Shown here in pieces: positions 33,642 to 43,362 of a stretch of DNA of 64,000 bases. The translations under genes and the position numbers were made by a program. The notes under the pieces are model-generated. The model had not been told where the DNA came from and did not search any database. It saw only the letters and a list, made by a program, of their open reading frames with translations. The stretch comes from Bacillus sp. EAC. Lineage in GTDB: Bacteria; Bacillota; Bacilli; Bacillales; Bacillaceae_G. The DNA lies in contig NZ_NCSY01000004.1 in NCBI RefSeq assembly GCF_002156875.1, positions 1-64,000 of the forward strand, in the 5' to 3' direction. Positions within the stretch are counted from its first letter, which is position 1; each line of letters opens with the position of its first letter.

Positions 33642-34321
33642 TGAATAACCATAAACTAGTGTTAGAGAATATAAGTAAAATTTATAATGATGGAGATTCT
33701 TCTGTAAAAGTTCTTGACCAAATATCGCTTCAAGTAAAAGCTGGTGAACTTGTTGCAGTTGTTGGTCCGTCAGGTTCTGGGAAAAGTACTTTCTTATCAA
33801 TTGCTGGTGCACTTCTATCACCAACTAGTGGAAGGGTCCTTCTTGATAATATTGAACTTAATAAGTTGCCGACTCATAAGCTTAATGATTTTCGGTTATC
33901 CAAAATCGGTTTTATTTTTCAAATGTCGAATTTAATACCCTACTTAACAGTGAAAGATCAATTAATTCTTATATCCGAATTAGCTGGAATTGAAAGCAAA
34001 ATTGCAAATAAAAAAGCCAATCAACTCCTTGAAAAATTAGGACTATCAAAACGGAAAATGAATTATCCTGAAAAATTATCAGGTGGTGAAAGGCAACGAG
34101 TAGCAATTGCTAGAGCACTAATGAATGATCCAGAGATAATTTTTGCAGATGAACCAACCGCAAGCCTGGATGCTGAACGTGGTAGAACAGTTGTTGAAAT
34201 GTTATCTAAAGAAGTAAAACAAAGTCAAAAAGCTGCGATAATGGTAACTCATGATAAGAGAATGTTAGATTTGTGTGATCGAGTTGTTTATATAGAAAAT
34301 GGGAAACTCACTGAGATGTAA
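33641..34321 (+). CDS. hrtA: haem exporter ATPase HrtA
   Basis: 226 aa ABC ATPase. Walker [11 protein letters not shown]-loop [11 protein letters not shown], signature [15 protein letters not shown], Walker [14 protein letters not shown]-loop VTHD. Works with HrtB to relieve haem toxicity. Ends before a strong terminator. Confidence 0.92.
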   Translation: MNNHKLVLENISKIYNDGDSSVKVLDQISLQVKAGELVAVVGPSGSGKSTFLSIAGALLSPTSGRVLLDNIELNKLPTHKLNDFRLSKIGFIFQMSNLIPYLTVKDQLILISELAGIESKIANKKANQLLEKLGLSKRKMNYPEKLSGGERQRVAIARALMNDPEIIFADEPTASLDAERGRTVVEMLSKEVKQSQKAAIMVTHDKRMLDLCDRVVYIENGKLTEM

Positions 34322-34420
34322 AAATCAAATCCATCCATCAAATGGGAAGAAGTACATCTGTAAATCAATTACTTGATTAAGTATTAAAAATACTAGTTGA
34401 AAGAAATTAAAATAAAACAA

Positions 34421-34460
34421 ACAAAACCCGTTCGCCTATTGTGCTGAACGGGTTTTATTT
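34421..34460 (+). terminator. terminator of hrtBA
   Basis: AAAACCCGTTC / GAACGGGTTTTATTT. Confidence 0.9.
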
Positions 34461-34743
34461 ACATTTCACATGTCTGTTAACTTCTATTAAAAGATGAAAT
34501 TTAACCATTAATTAGACAAATGTTGCGAGTACAATAAATAAGAAATATTGCCAATTAATAATTAGGGATATTGTCCTATTTATAGAGGAGGATACGCAAC
34601 GATATTATTAATAGAAGGAAAAATATGTTAAATTTTTGCAAAATTAAAATATGTAAGAATAATCAATCTTTAGACTGTATTACTATTATTTTGTAAGAAA
34701 TACGTTGTTTAAGATAATTGAAGATTAGGGAGAAGATAGGATA

Positions 34744-36312
34744 ATGAAACAGTACAAAAATCGTACAATGCTAATTGTGACATTTTGTGTTTTTATTTTG
34801 ATGGCAATTGTACATGTAATTGGAAGACAATTTAAACTGCTAGATCATATGACTTCTATGGGGCATGCTGCAATGGGGCACGGAACATTGTCGATAGATA
34901 TGATCAGTCAAGATTATGGATGGGTTTTAAATTTATTATTAATTGTTCCTTTAGTTTTATTATTAACTTCATTTATACTTTACCGATTTAACAATGACCA
35001 TAAGCTCATTCCCATCTTAATCACATTGGCTCTAACTTTTTGTAGTATTTCAATAATTGCTGGTGGAGGTGGGCATGTAGAATTCCATTTTTCAATTTTT
35101 ATGGTTGTAGCAATTATGTGCTACTACGAGAATATAAAATTAATCGCAGTTATGACAATTCTGTTTGCTTTACAACATATTTTAGGATTTTTTCTATTTC
35201 CAGAAATCGTGTTCGGCGTAGCTAAATATGACTTTACTATGCTACTTATTCATGCAATCTTTTTAATACTAACATCGTCGGCAATTACTCTTCAAATACT
35301 ATCGAATAACAAAATTATGAAACAAGTCAGAGATGAAATGGAAGAAAAAGAGAAGGTAATTGTGAAAGATATTGTAAATAAACTTTCTGAGACTTCTGAT
35401 GAAATTGTAAAAAATACAAAAGACCTATCTATCAGTGCAAATGAAACGATTCGTTCAGGCGAAATAATCGTAGAGAATATCAATCAGGTTTCTAACGGTT
35501 CTGAAATTCAAACTAAAATAGCAAATCAAGCTGTATCTTCGATGGAGAAAGTAGATCATGACATATTGAAAATTGTGAATGCAACATCTGTTGTTTCAGA
35601 CCTGTCGTTAGCGACATCAAACTATGCTGATAAAGGTAATGAAAATCTTGTTATGTTAATGGATAGCATGAATTCACTTCAACAATCAATACATGATTGC
35701 GAAACGCAAATTCGTAATTTACACAATCATTCAACAGAGATTGGAACGATTATTGGTGCGATTCAGGCAATTGCAAATCAAACTAAATTATTAGCTTTAA
35801 ACGCTTCAATTGAGTCAGCGAGAGCTGGAGAAGCTGGGAAAGGATTTTCTGTAGTAGCAGTTGAAATCCGTAAGTTAGCTGAACAATCTGATGTGTCAGC
35901 TAAACGAATTACTGGATTAGTTACTGAAATTGACGATGGTATGCGATTATCAGTTGAGTCGATGGAACGAGTTACGAGCTCGTTGAAAAATGGTGTAAAA
36001 GTAGCGAATCAAACGGAAGGATCATTTAATCAAATAATGGTATCTACGAAGGATGTGTCTACAAAGATTCGAGATATCGTAAAATCCACTGATGAAATTA
36101 TGAATTCGTCTCAAGAAGCAGTATCAAAAGTAATGGAGATTTCAAATATAGCTGGGGATTTTGCTAATACGTTTAAAGATACAAATAAACTAGTTAACAA
36201 GCAATTAACAGATAATCAAGATATATTCCATGTTGTTAACCGATTAAATGATGCAGTAAATGGACTACAAACAGTCATTGAAAAATTAACAAGTAATAGT
36301 CAAATTGATTAA
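34744..36312 (+). CDS. methyl-accepting chemotaxis-like protein with His/Met-rich membrane sensor
   Basis: 522 aa. Residues 1-195 form about six TM helices with His/Met-rich loops ([13 protein letters not shown] at about 40-52; [13 protein letters not shown] at about 108-120), without a periplasmic Cache domain. No HAMP is visible; a short coiled coil leads to the MCP signalling domain (about 215-515) with hairpin tip [22 protein letters not shown] (quoted in two parts). Probably signals to CheA. The ligand may be a metal, haem or redox state (inference from His/Met). No RBS better than GGGAGA. Stands alone between terminators. Confidence 0.85.
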   Translation: MKQYKNRTMLIVTFCVFILMAIVHVIGRQFKLLDHMTSMGHAAMGHGTLSIDMISQDYGWVLNLLLIVPLVLLLTSFILYRFNNDHKLIPILITLALTFCSISIIAGGGGHVEFHFSIFMVVAIMCYYENIKLIAVMTILFALQHILGFFLFPEIVFGVAKYDFTMLLIHAIFLILTSSAITLQILSNNKIMKQVRDEMEEKEKVIVKDIVNKLSETSDEIVKNTKDLSISANETIRSGEIIVENINQVSNGSEIQTKIANQAVSSMEKVDHDILKIVNATSVVSDLSLATSNYADKGNENLVMLMDSMNSLQQSIHDCETQIRNLHNHSTEIGTIIGAIQAIANQTKLLALNASIESARAGEAGKGFSVVAVEIRKLAEQSDVSAKRITGLVTEIDDGMRLSVESMERVTSSLKNGVKVANQTEGSFNQIMVSTKDVSTKIRDIVKSTDEIMNSSQEAVSKVMEISNIAGDFANTFKDTNKLVNKQLTDNQDIFHVVNRLNDAVNGLQTVIEKLTSNSQID

Positions 36313-36333
36313 CATAAGATGAAATAAAGTTAA

Positions 36334-36374
36334 AAAAACCCGTTCAAACATAGCTTTGAACGGGTTTAACTTTT
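36334..36374. terminator. bidirectional terminator
   Basis: AAACCCGTTCAAA / TTTGAACGGGTTTAACTTTT between convergent genes; stem sequence similar to the one after hrtA. Confidence 0.85.
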
Positions 36375-36405
36375 CTATTTAAAAAAGTGATTTAAAACTG
36401 AAAAC

Positions 36406-38139
36406 TTACAGATGAAATTTATCCATTAAATTTGTTCTCGCAAGATCAATCACGTCATCTGCATGTCCATTCAATATTGCTTTTAAGGTCCACAGAGTAA
36501 ATCCTTGAGCCTGTTCTAAATAAATTTTTGGAGGCATCGCTAGTTCTTGTCTATTTACGACTACATCAAGTAATACTGGCCCGTTATGCTGTAACGCTTG
36601 TTGAACAGCAGACTCTAATTCGGATGGGTCTTCTACTCTTATACCTTCAATTCCTATTGCTTGTGCTACATTTGCAAAATTGGGATTATCAAGACTAGTC
36701 CCAGTTTCTAAAAAGCCTGCAGCCTTCATTTCCAATTCTACGAAACTGTATGCACTGTTGTTATAAACAATCACTTTGACAGGTAGATTATGTTGGCGGA
36801 TTGTTAATAAATCACCCATTAGCATAGCTAATCCACCATCTCCGCATAATGCGATAACTTGGCGATTAGGTTTGGATTTTTGAGCACCAATGGCTTGCGG
36901 CATTGCATTAGCCATCGTTCCATGATTAAAGGAACCGAGTAATCTTCTTTTGCCATTCATACGTAAATAACGAGCAGCCCATAATGTTGGCGTACCTACA
37001 TCGCAAGTAAATACAGCATCTTCACTTGCAAAGTCACTTACTAACTTGGTTAAATACTGTGGATGAATTGGCTTACGTCCGGGTATTCCAACAGCGTAGC
37101 TATCCAAATTCTCACGCACTTTTTCGTGGGCAGTTACGAATTTATCTAGATGACTGGAATCTTCCTTTTCTACCAATAGAGGTAACAAATTAATAATTGT
37201 ATCTTTTACATCACCGCAAAGTCCATATGTAACATTTGCACGTCTTCCTAGATGTTCGGCTCTAATATCTACTTGCAAAATAATAGAATCTTTCGGTATA
37301 AACTGTCGATATGGAAAGTCTGTGCCAAGCATTAATAACACATCACAATCCATTAAAGCATGGTAACCTGAAGAATAACCTATTAGGCCAGTTAATCCTG
37401 CATAGTATGGATTGTCATATTCAAGATGTTCTTTTCCTCGAAGTGCAACAACCATTGGAGACTTTAGTTTTTCACAAAGCTGCATTAAATCAGAATGTGC
37501 TCCTTCACATCCAGCACCACAAAGTAAGGAAATTTGATTTCCATTATTTAGATATTCTGCAAGTCGATATAGCTCATCCTTAGATGGGGTTACTGTCGGA
37601 TGCGTAATGTGAACCACATGTTCAGGAACAGTTTGATGATCTTCAAGCATTGCAATATCTCCAGGTAAAACGAGAACGGATACACCTTTACGTGAAATAG
37701 CATGCTGCATAGCGATTGTAACTAGACGTGGCATGTGTTCTGGTCTAGTTACTGTCTCACAATAGTGGCTACATTCTTTAAATAATTGTTCTGGACGGGT
37801 ATGTTGAAAATACTCACCACCAGTTTCTACACTAGGTATATGTGCAGCAATTGCAAGAACAGGTATACGGCTTCGATGACAATCATATAAGCCATTAATA
37901 AGATGGAGATTACCTGGTCCACTACTTCCGGCACATACGGCGATACTATCGCTTAATACAGAATCTGATCCTGCAGCAAAAGCCGCTACTTCCTCATGGC
38001 GAACACCAATCCACTCTATTTTTTCAGATCTTCTAATCGAATCTAATACAGCATTTAAGGAATCTCCAACAATTCCATAAATCCTTTTAACGCCTGCTTG
38101 AAGCAATGATTCAATTAGTAAGTCAGCTATTGTTTTCAT
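36406..38139 (-). CDS. poxB: pyruvate dehydrogenase (quinone) / pyruvate oxidase
   Basis: ThDP- and FAD-dependent peripheral membrane enzyme converting pyruvate to acetate and CO2, feeding electrons to quinone. 577 aa (E. coli PoxB 572). Domains: PYR with RHEEVAAFAAG (catalytic Glu), central FAD domain, PP domain with GDGGLAMLMGDLLTIRQHN and the Mg motif ending VIYNN-like (VIVYNN). The C-terminal segment after LEQAQGF resembles the lipid-binding, autoinhibitory tail of PoxB. ATG after GAAGGAGA. Acts in overflow or stationary metabolism. Confidence 0.9.
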   Translation of the reverse strand: MKTIADLLIESLLQAGVKRIYGIVGDSLNAVLDSIRRSEKIEWIGVRHEEVAAFAAGSDSVLSDSIAVCAGSSGPGNLHLINGLYDCHRSRIPVLAIAAHIPSVETGGEYFQHTRPEQLFKECSHYCETVTRPEHMPRLVTIAMQHAISRKGVSVLVLPGDIAMLEDHQTVPEHVVHITHPTVTPSKDELYRLAEYLNNGNQISLLCGAGCEGAHSDLMQLCEKLKSPMVVALRGKEHLEYDNPYYAGLTGLIGYSSGYHALMDCDVLLMLGTDFPYRQFIPKDSIILQVDIRAEHLGRRANVTYGLCGDVKDTIINLLPLLVEKEDSSHLDKFVTAHEKVRENLDSYAVGIPGRKPIHPQYLTKLVSDFASEDAVFTCDVGTPTLWAARYLRMNGKRRLLGSFNHGTMANAMPQAIGAQKSKPNRQVIALCGDGGLAMLMGDLLTIRQHNLPVKVIVYNNSAYSFVELEMKAAGFLETGTSLDNPNFANVAQAIGIEGIRVEDPSELESAVQQALQHNGPVLLDVVVNRQELAMPPKIYLEQAQGFTLWTLKAILNGHADDVIDLARTNLMDKFHL

Positions 38140-38384
38140 CTTTGAATTCTCCTTCTTAATTGATCTGTTAAAAGATAGTCCATATTCACTTTTAATTGTA
38201 GGTATTGGATTTCTAATAATATATATCTAGCTAAATGTATGCTTTGCAGAATATGAAATGGTTATACCATTTTTTTACATTTTTCATGTAGTTTATATAT
38301 CAGATGGCTAATTAACTAGAAACTATTCTCTAAAAGATTGTTGTTTTATAAATTTCTTTAAATGCATACTGAAAATAAGTTGAA

Positions 38385-38574
38385 TGGAACGGATATGCGA
38401 GACTCCTGTGAGAGTAGTGGGACAGGTGATACCCCGCAGTGGTCAAAAAGGTAGGCATACTAATACCACAACATCCTGTCGTAACGCATGCATGACCTAC
38501 AATCGTGTGGGCTAAAGGAGGCTAAAGCAGCCCACCCCACAGAAAGCGAGTATCCTGGAATGGAGATCAACTTA
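38385..38574 (+). repeat. dispersed repeat, copy with internal insertion
   Basis: Starts GGAACGGATATGCGAGACTC and ends CCCCACAGAAAGCGAGTATC then CTGGAATGGAGATCAAC as in the 60.5-kb copy, but about 65 extra nt lie in the middle. The 38140-38640 gap has no gene. Confidence 0.75.
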
Positions 38575-38656
38575 GAACCTTCAAAGAAAACAGCATTTAG
38601 AAAAAAGTACTCCTAGTAAAAAGGTTAAATCATGCTATTTGTCGAAAGATTCTATC

Positions 38657-38687
38657 TTGAAACTTACGTTAACGTAACATTTATAAT
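38657..38687 (+). promoter_or_regulatory. MerR-type promoter with palindromic operator
   Basis: TTGAAA (38657-38662) and TATAAT (38682-38687) with a 19-nt spacer that holds the perfect palindrome TTACGTTAACGTAA (38664-38677). Long spacer with central operator is the hallmark of MerR control; the palindrome resembles the LiuR consensus TTTACGTTTACGTAA. Confidence 0.8.
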
Positions 38688-38716
38688 AAAAGCAAAGCTG
38701 GAAAGGGGAGGGGATT

Positions 38717-39097
38717 TTGGAATTTTTTTCGATTGGTGAGATGACTCAAGAGTTTAATATGACTCATAGAACATTAAGGTATTATGAGGAAATTGGATTG
38801 TTACAACCTACGTATTCGGAAAGTGGTAGAAGAAAATACTCCCAAAAGGATCGTACTAGACTTTATTTGATTCAAAGGGGTAAGAGTTTAGGATTTAATT
38901 TACAAGAGATCAAAGATATGATTGATCTTTTTACAATTGACCGTACTGGTGAAAAGCAATTGAAAAAAACAATTGAATATGGAAATCAAAAGATTGAGGA
39001 AATAGAAAATAAAATTAGTGAACTTCACCTATTAAAAGATGAAATCATAAAAATGAAAAATAAGCTTGAACAAATATTAATTGAAATTGAGGTGTAG
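38717..39097 (+). CDS. MerR-family regulator (LiuR-like)
   Basis: 126 aa. N-terminal HTH FSIGEMTQEFNMTHRTLRYYEE, wing GRRKYSQKDRTRL, C-terminal coiled coil (about 75-125). No Cys effector site, so not a metal sensor. Start TTG after GGGGAGGGG. First gene of an operon with an acyl-CoA synthetase and an acyl-CoA dehydrogenase; LiuR-type regulators control branched-chain or fatty acid breakdown. Binds the palindrome in its own promoter (inference). Confidence 0.85.
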   Translation: MEFFSIGEMTQEFNMTHRTLRYYEEIGLLQPTYSESGRRKYSQKDRTRLYLIQRGKSLGFNLQEIKDMIDLFTIDRTGEKQLKKTIEYGNQKIEEIENKISELHLLKDEIIKMKNKLEQILIEIEV

Positions 39098-39098
39098 T

Positions 39099-40601
39099 AT
39101 GAATCTTTCAAGTCTATTACAAGTAAATAGTAGAAAGTATAAAAATAAAGAAGCCTTAGTATTTGGAGAAAAGCGATTATCATTTCAACAATGGAATGAA
39201 GAGGTCAACAAACTTGGACATTCATTATTAAGTCTTGGCATAAATAAGGGTGACCGTGTAGTTCTTTATATGCCAAATACAATTGAATTCGTGATTGCCT
39301 ACTTTGCAACAATTCGTATCGGAGCGATTATCGTACCAATCAATGCAAAATTAACAAAAATGGAAGTTTCCTATATTGTAAATCACTGTGATGCAAAGGC
39401 AATAATTGTTCACGAATTGTTACACCCTCAAATTGACAAATGGGAAAATGAGCAAGTTATTTGTATAAAAACAGGCCATCGAAATGATGGGTGGCATTCG
39501 TTTGAACAGTTAGTCTCAAATGGTTCATCTGAAGAAATTATTAACGCTAGTGCTCAGGAAGATGAGGTGTCGATTCTTTATACTTCAGGAACGACGGGAA
39601 GTCCAAAAGGTGTTCTTTTTACTCATAAGAATATCTTGACTGTCGCAACAATGATTTGTATTGAAATGAATGTTAATCTAAATAGTCGTTTACTTCATAT
39701 GATGCCATTAAGCCACTCTGCACCTTTGCATTTAATCTTTATGAGTGGACTGATAACAGGGTCAACCCATGTATTGTTACCAATATTTGTACCTGAGAAA
39801 TTTTTAACAACTGTTCAAGATGAAAAAATAACGCACTTCTTTGGTGCGCCTGTTGTTTATACATTAACGGCGAAAACTCTTCCTATAAATAAGTATGACC
39901 TATCTTCAATTCAACGCTGGATTTATGGCGGATCACCTTTTTCTTCAAATGACTACAAATTTATTGAAGAAGCTTTCCAGTCCTCGAATTTTACTTGCGT
40001 ATACGGGTTAACAGAAGCAGGACCTAGCGGAACACTATTAGTTGGTGAAGATCATTACCAAAAAGCTGGAAGCATCGGAAATCGTGGAGCATTGTATTGC
40101 GAAATAAAAGTAGTTGATGAACATGGCAACGATGTAGGAATTGGTGAAGTTGGTGAAATAGTCTTAAAAGGTGAAGGTACGATGAAATGTTATTACCGAG
40201 ATGATGAAAAGACGAAAGAAACATTTATAGGTGAGTGGCTAAAAACAGGAGATTTAGCAATGGTTGATCAAGAGGGCTATTACTGGATAGTTGATCGAAA
40301 AAAGGATGTCATCATTTCAGGTGGCGTTAATATTTATCCAAAAGAAGTAGAAGATTTACTTCAAACAATACCTATGGTTAGAGAAGCTGCAGTTGTTGGG
40401 ACCCATCATGAAATATGGGGAGAAACGGTTAAAGCATTCCTTGTAGTTGATGACGAAACAGCTAATTATGAAGAATTGTGTAAGCGCTTTTTAGATGGGA
40501 AATTAGCCAGTTATAAGATTCCTAGATTGTATGAAATTGTTAACGAACTTCCTAGAAATGCAACAGGGAAGATCCTGAAAACGCTATTAAAAACAAAATA
40601 G
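39099..40601 (+). CDS. acyl-CoA synthetase (AMP-forming)
   Basis: 500 aa ANL-superfamily enzyme that activates fatty or other carboxylic acids to CoA thioesters through an acyl-AMP. Motifs: ILYTSGTTGSPKGVLFTH (P-loop), YGLTEAGPSG, WLKTGDLAMVDQEGYYWIVD and the catalytic Lys in LPRNATGKILK. ATG at 39099 one base after the merR stop, with GAGGTG inside merR. Chain-length specificity cannot be read from the sequence. Confidence 0.9.
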   Translation: MNLSSLLQVNSRKYKNKEALVFGEKRLSFQQWNEEVNKLGHSLLSLGINKGDRVVLYMPNTIEFVIAYFATIRIGAIIVPINAKLTKMEVSYIVNHCDAKAIIVHELLHPQIDKWENEQVICIKTGHRNDGWHSFEQLVSNGSSEEIINASAQEDEVSILYTSGTTGSPKGVLFTHKNILTVATMICIEMNVNLNSRLLHMMPLSHSAPLHLIFMSGLITGSTHVLLPIFVPEKFLTTVQDEKITHFFGAPVVYTLTAKTLPINKYDLSSIQRWIYGGSPFSSNDYKFIEEAFQSSNFTCVYGLTEAGPSGTLLVGEDHYQKAGSIGNRGALYCEIKVVDEHGNDVGIGEVGEIVLKGEGTMKCYYRDDEKTKETFIGEWLKTGDLAMVDQEGYYWIVDRKKDVIISGGVNIYPKEVEDLLQTIPMVREAAVVGTHHEIWGETVKAFLVVDDETANYEELCKRFLDGKLASYKIPRLYEIVNELPRNATGKILKTLLKTK

Positions 40602-40613
40602 GATGGTGTAACG

Positions 40614-42278
40614 ATGAATTTTTATTTAGATGATCAGAATCTACAAGACATATTAGCTAAATATTTAAGTAAAGAGTTTATGGCTTGGGCAAATAATGAA
40701 CTAGAGGAATTCGGGGAGCTTTGCGCCAATGAGATTGATAAACGTGCAATTCACACTGATCGAGAAGGGCAACCACGATTAATAAAATATGATTCGTATG
40801 GAAACGATATTTCGCATGTTTGGGTAAATGAGGGGTATAAACAAACAGTAAAAGATACCTATAATAGGGGAATTGTTGCATATATTCATAAACAGATTCC
40901 AGGGTTAGGTGTAAAAGGGAATTATATCTATTCATACGCACAAGGCTATTTATTATCCCAAACTGAAGCTGGCTTCTATTGTCCCGTAACTTTATCAATG
41001 GCAGCTACTTTTTTAGTCGAAAGATATGCGGATGAGTCTTTAAAAGAGAAATATCTTCCTCACTTACTTTCAACTGGTGAAACTGATTTATATGAAGGTG
41101 CAACCTTTTTAACTGAAAGACAAGGTGGCTCAGACGTTGGAGCAAATGTAGTGAAGGCAGTTAAAGATGGTGACTATTATAGAATTTATGGAGAAAAGTA
41201 TTTTGCTAGTAATGCTGGCCAATGTGGCATTACTACTATTCTAGCAAGAATAGAAGGAGCTCCGATTGGAAGTAAAGGATTAAGTCTATTTCTAGTACCT
41301 TGGAAGAACGATGATGGATCCAACAATGGATTTACGATTCGTCGATTAAAGGATAAGTTAGGTGTTAGAGCTGTACCATCTGGTGAAATAGAATTCGATG
41401 GAGCGAAAGCATTTTTAATAGGGGATGCAAGTCGAGGCATCAACTATATGATGGAAGCATTGAATTTATCTAGAATTTGTAATGCAGTTGCTTCAGTTGG
41501 AATAATGAGAAGAGCATATGTTGAAGCAAAAAACTATGCAAAAAATAGACCAGCATTTGGACACCCTTTAACAAACTATCCTATGATTCAAGAGACACTT
41601 TCAAAACTTGCCTCAATACAAGAAGTACAAACTAGCGCAGTATTTAATTTAATTGCTTTGTATGATCGTGTAATCGGAAACGAAAGTGGCGCAACGGAAG
41701 AACAAGCTTTAGTTCGATTACTGATTGCCATTTTAAAAATGCGTACAGCGGAAGAAGCCATCCATTTCTCGCACGAGGCAATAGAAATGCATGGAGGTAA
41801 CGGTTATATAGAAGATTTTGTTACACCTCGTTTATTGAGAGATGCTCAAGTATTAACGGTTTGGGAAGGAACTGCAAATATTTTAGGATTAGAAGTATTA
41901 CGATTATTTCATAAAATGAATGCATTCCCAGTGTTTAAGTCATTTATCCAATCAAAATTAGTAAATGTTCAATCATCTCTAGAGATTGAAACGAATTTAG
42001 TTAATCAAAAAATGGAAGAATTAGAGGACGTCGTACGATATGCCTCTACATTAGATTCAAATCTTCAGACATTTTATGCTAAAAAGCTAGCGAATAAAAT
42101 GGCAGACCTCTGCGAAGCGGTAATTGCAATTGATGATGCAAAAGATAATGTCCGAAAAGAATATGTCGCTAAAGTAGTAATTCAAGAAAGATTTCAAAAA
42201 GATGAACTTATAAAGGAACATGTTACCTTAAAGTATTACGATGAAATTGTTAATTACAAAGTTTCCATAAAAAAATAA
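40614..42278 (+). CDS. acyl-CoA dehydrogenase, AidB-like
   Basis: 554 aa, longer than classical acyl-CoA dehydrogenases (about 380) and close to AidB (541). FAD-dependent domain: EGATFLTERQGGSDVGAN, KYFASNAGQC, HGGNGYIEDFVTPRLLRD and VWEGTANILGLEVLR. An extra helical C-terminal part (from about 430) as in AidB. Probably oxidises the acyl-CoA made by the upstream synthetase; a role in alkylation protection is possible for AidB relatives. RBS GGATGGTG; co-transcribed. Confidence 0.88.
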   Translation: MNFYLDDQNLQDILAKYLSKEFMAWANNELEEFGELCANEIDKRAIHTDREGQPRLIKYDSYGNDISHVWVNEGYKQTVKDTYNRGIVAYIHKQIPGLGVKGNYIYSYAQGYLLSQTEAGFYCPVTLSMAATFLVERYADESLKEKYLPHLLSTGETDLYEGATFLTERQGGSDVGANVVKAVKDGDYYRIYGEKYFASNAGQCGITTILARIEGAPIGSKGLSLFLVPWKNDDGSNNGFTIRRLKDKLGVRAVPSGEIEFDGAKAFLIGDASRGINYMMEALNLSRICNAVASVGIMRRAYVEAKNYAKNRPAFGHPLTNYPMIQETLSKLASIQEVQTSAVFNLIALYDRVIGNESGATEEQALVRLLIAILKMRTAEEAIHFSHEAIEMHGGNGYIEDFVTPRLLRDAQVLTVWEGTANILGLEVLRLFHKMNAFPVFKSFIQSKLVNVQSSLEIETNLVNQKMEELEDVVRYASTLDSNLQTFYAKKLANKMADLCEAVIAIDDAKDNVRKEYVAKVVIQERFQKDELIKEHVTLKYYDEIVNYKVSIKK

Positions 42279-42286
42279 CTTTAACA

Positions 42287-42316
42287 AAAAAAGACACCGT
42301 AAATGGTGTCTTTTTA
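42287..42316 (+). terminator. terminator of merR-acs-acd operon
   Basis: AAAAAGACACC / GGTGTCTTTTT. Confidence 0.9.
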
Positions 42317-42386
42317 TTAGGCTCTTTTCTAAAAGATTGTTGTTTTTAAGTAAATGAGCAACAATTTATATGAAAATAGCCTTTTA

Positions 42387-42932
42387 TTATGAATGTGGTG
42401 TTTGTATTTCAACCGATATACGTTGATTTTCGAAATGAGTAAATGAATAATACACAGTTGCAATCAGTAATAGGCTAGAAATAAAAATAGCTGGAAAGAA
42501 TGAGGATAATAGCTTCGGAAATCGATCATTTAAAATGATGACCGTACAAAATAAAGAAGTACAAGTTAATAGCAATAAACAAATTAATAAAAGTGTGTTT
42601 GCTTCTGAAATAGAAAGCATAACGACAATCATACTTCCCATCATACTAGACATGATGGCTGTAAAGATCCCTTCAAGTAAAGCAAGAAAGTCTAGCCTTA
42701 TACCGATACATAATCCGATAAATGCAGAAAGACCCATCGAAAAGATTAACGAATAGAAGAAGTGTTCATGAAAGCTTAATGTAATTAATATGCCAATCGT
42801 TAAACCAGTTGTCATACTAATCATCATCATATACATCATTTGATTCATCCGATCATCTTTAGTTGGCCTCAAATAGATAGATACGAATGTCATAATAATA
42901 CTTGCACTAATGCAAATCCAACCGGTAAACAT
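42387..42932 (-). CDS. membrane protein next to copper operon
   Basis: 181 aa, about five TM helices, with Met clusters (RMNQMMYMMMISMTTG, MSSMMGSMIVVML) and His residues (SFHEHFFYS). Family not recognised. ATG after AGGGGGT. Divergent from csoR, with a CsoR-like operator in the shared 116-bp gap, so copper regulation and possibly copper handling are suggested. Confidence 0.6.
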   Translation of the reverse strand: MFTGWICISASIIMTFVSIYLRPTKDDRMNQMMYMMMISMTTGLTIGILITLSFHEHFFYSLIFSMGLSAFIGLCIGIRLDFLALLEGIFTAIMSSMMGSMIVVMLSISEANTLLLICLLLLTCTSLFCTVIILNDRFPKLLSSFFPAIFISSLLLIATVYYSFTHFENQRISVEIQTPHS

Positions 42933-43000
42933 ATTTGGTACCCCCTAAATATTCGCTTTATATCATCATATGGACATCTTAAAATAAATAGAATAAAAAT

Positions 43001-43031
43001 TTGACACCTATACCCCCTATGAGTATATAAT
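43001..43031 (+). promoter_or_regulatory. csoR-copAZ promoter with CsoR operator
   Basis: TTGACA (43001-43006) and TATAAT (43026-43031), with ATACCCCCTATGAGTAT (43010-43026) between them, matching the G/C-tract, A/T-flanked pseudo-dyad of CsoR sites. Confidence 0.7.
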
Positions 43032-43048
43032 GATATCGAGGTGATGAA

Positions 43049-43348
43049 ATGGAAAATTGTCATGATGATCAAATGGTCCCTAGAAGTGAAGAAGAAATAA
43101 CTGATTTAACGAAACGTCTTCGTAGAATAGAAGGTCAGGTACGAGGAATTCAAAAAATGGTTGAAGAAGATCGATATTGTATAGATATATTAACTCAAAT
43201 TATGGCCGTTGAAGCTGCGATGAAAAAAGTAAGCTTTTCATTAATTGAACGACACGCGAATCATTGTATGTTAAAAGCAGTCAAAGATAATAATGGTCAA
43301 GAGTCTGTAAGTGAATTAATGGATGTAATTAAGCGGTATGTAAAATAA
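43049..43348 (+). CDS. csoR: copper-sensing repressor CsoR
   Basis: 99 aa, all-helical CsoR/RcnR family. Cu(I) ligands in Cys-His-Cys order: YCIDIL (Cys about 44), RHANHCML (His about 69, Cys about 73). Released from DNA by Cu(I), derepressing copA and copZ. ATG after GAGGTGATGAA. Confidence 0.93.
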   Translation: MENCHDDQMVPRSEEEITDLTKRLRRIEGQVRGIQKMVEEDRYCIDILTQIMAVEAAMKKVSFSLIERHANHCMLKAVKDNNGQESVSELMDVIKRYVK

Positions 43349-43362
43349 AGGGGTTGGAAAAG

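Noticed and set aside
42535-42756. 73-codon forward frame opposite the copper-linked membrane gene
   Set aside because: Antisense shadow; the reverse gene has a strong site and membrane-protein composition.
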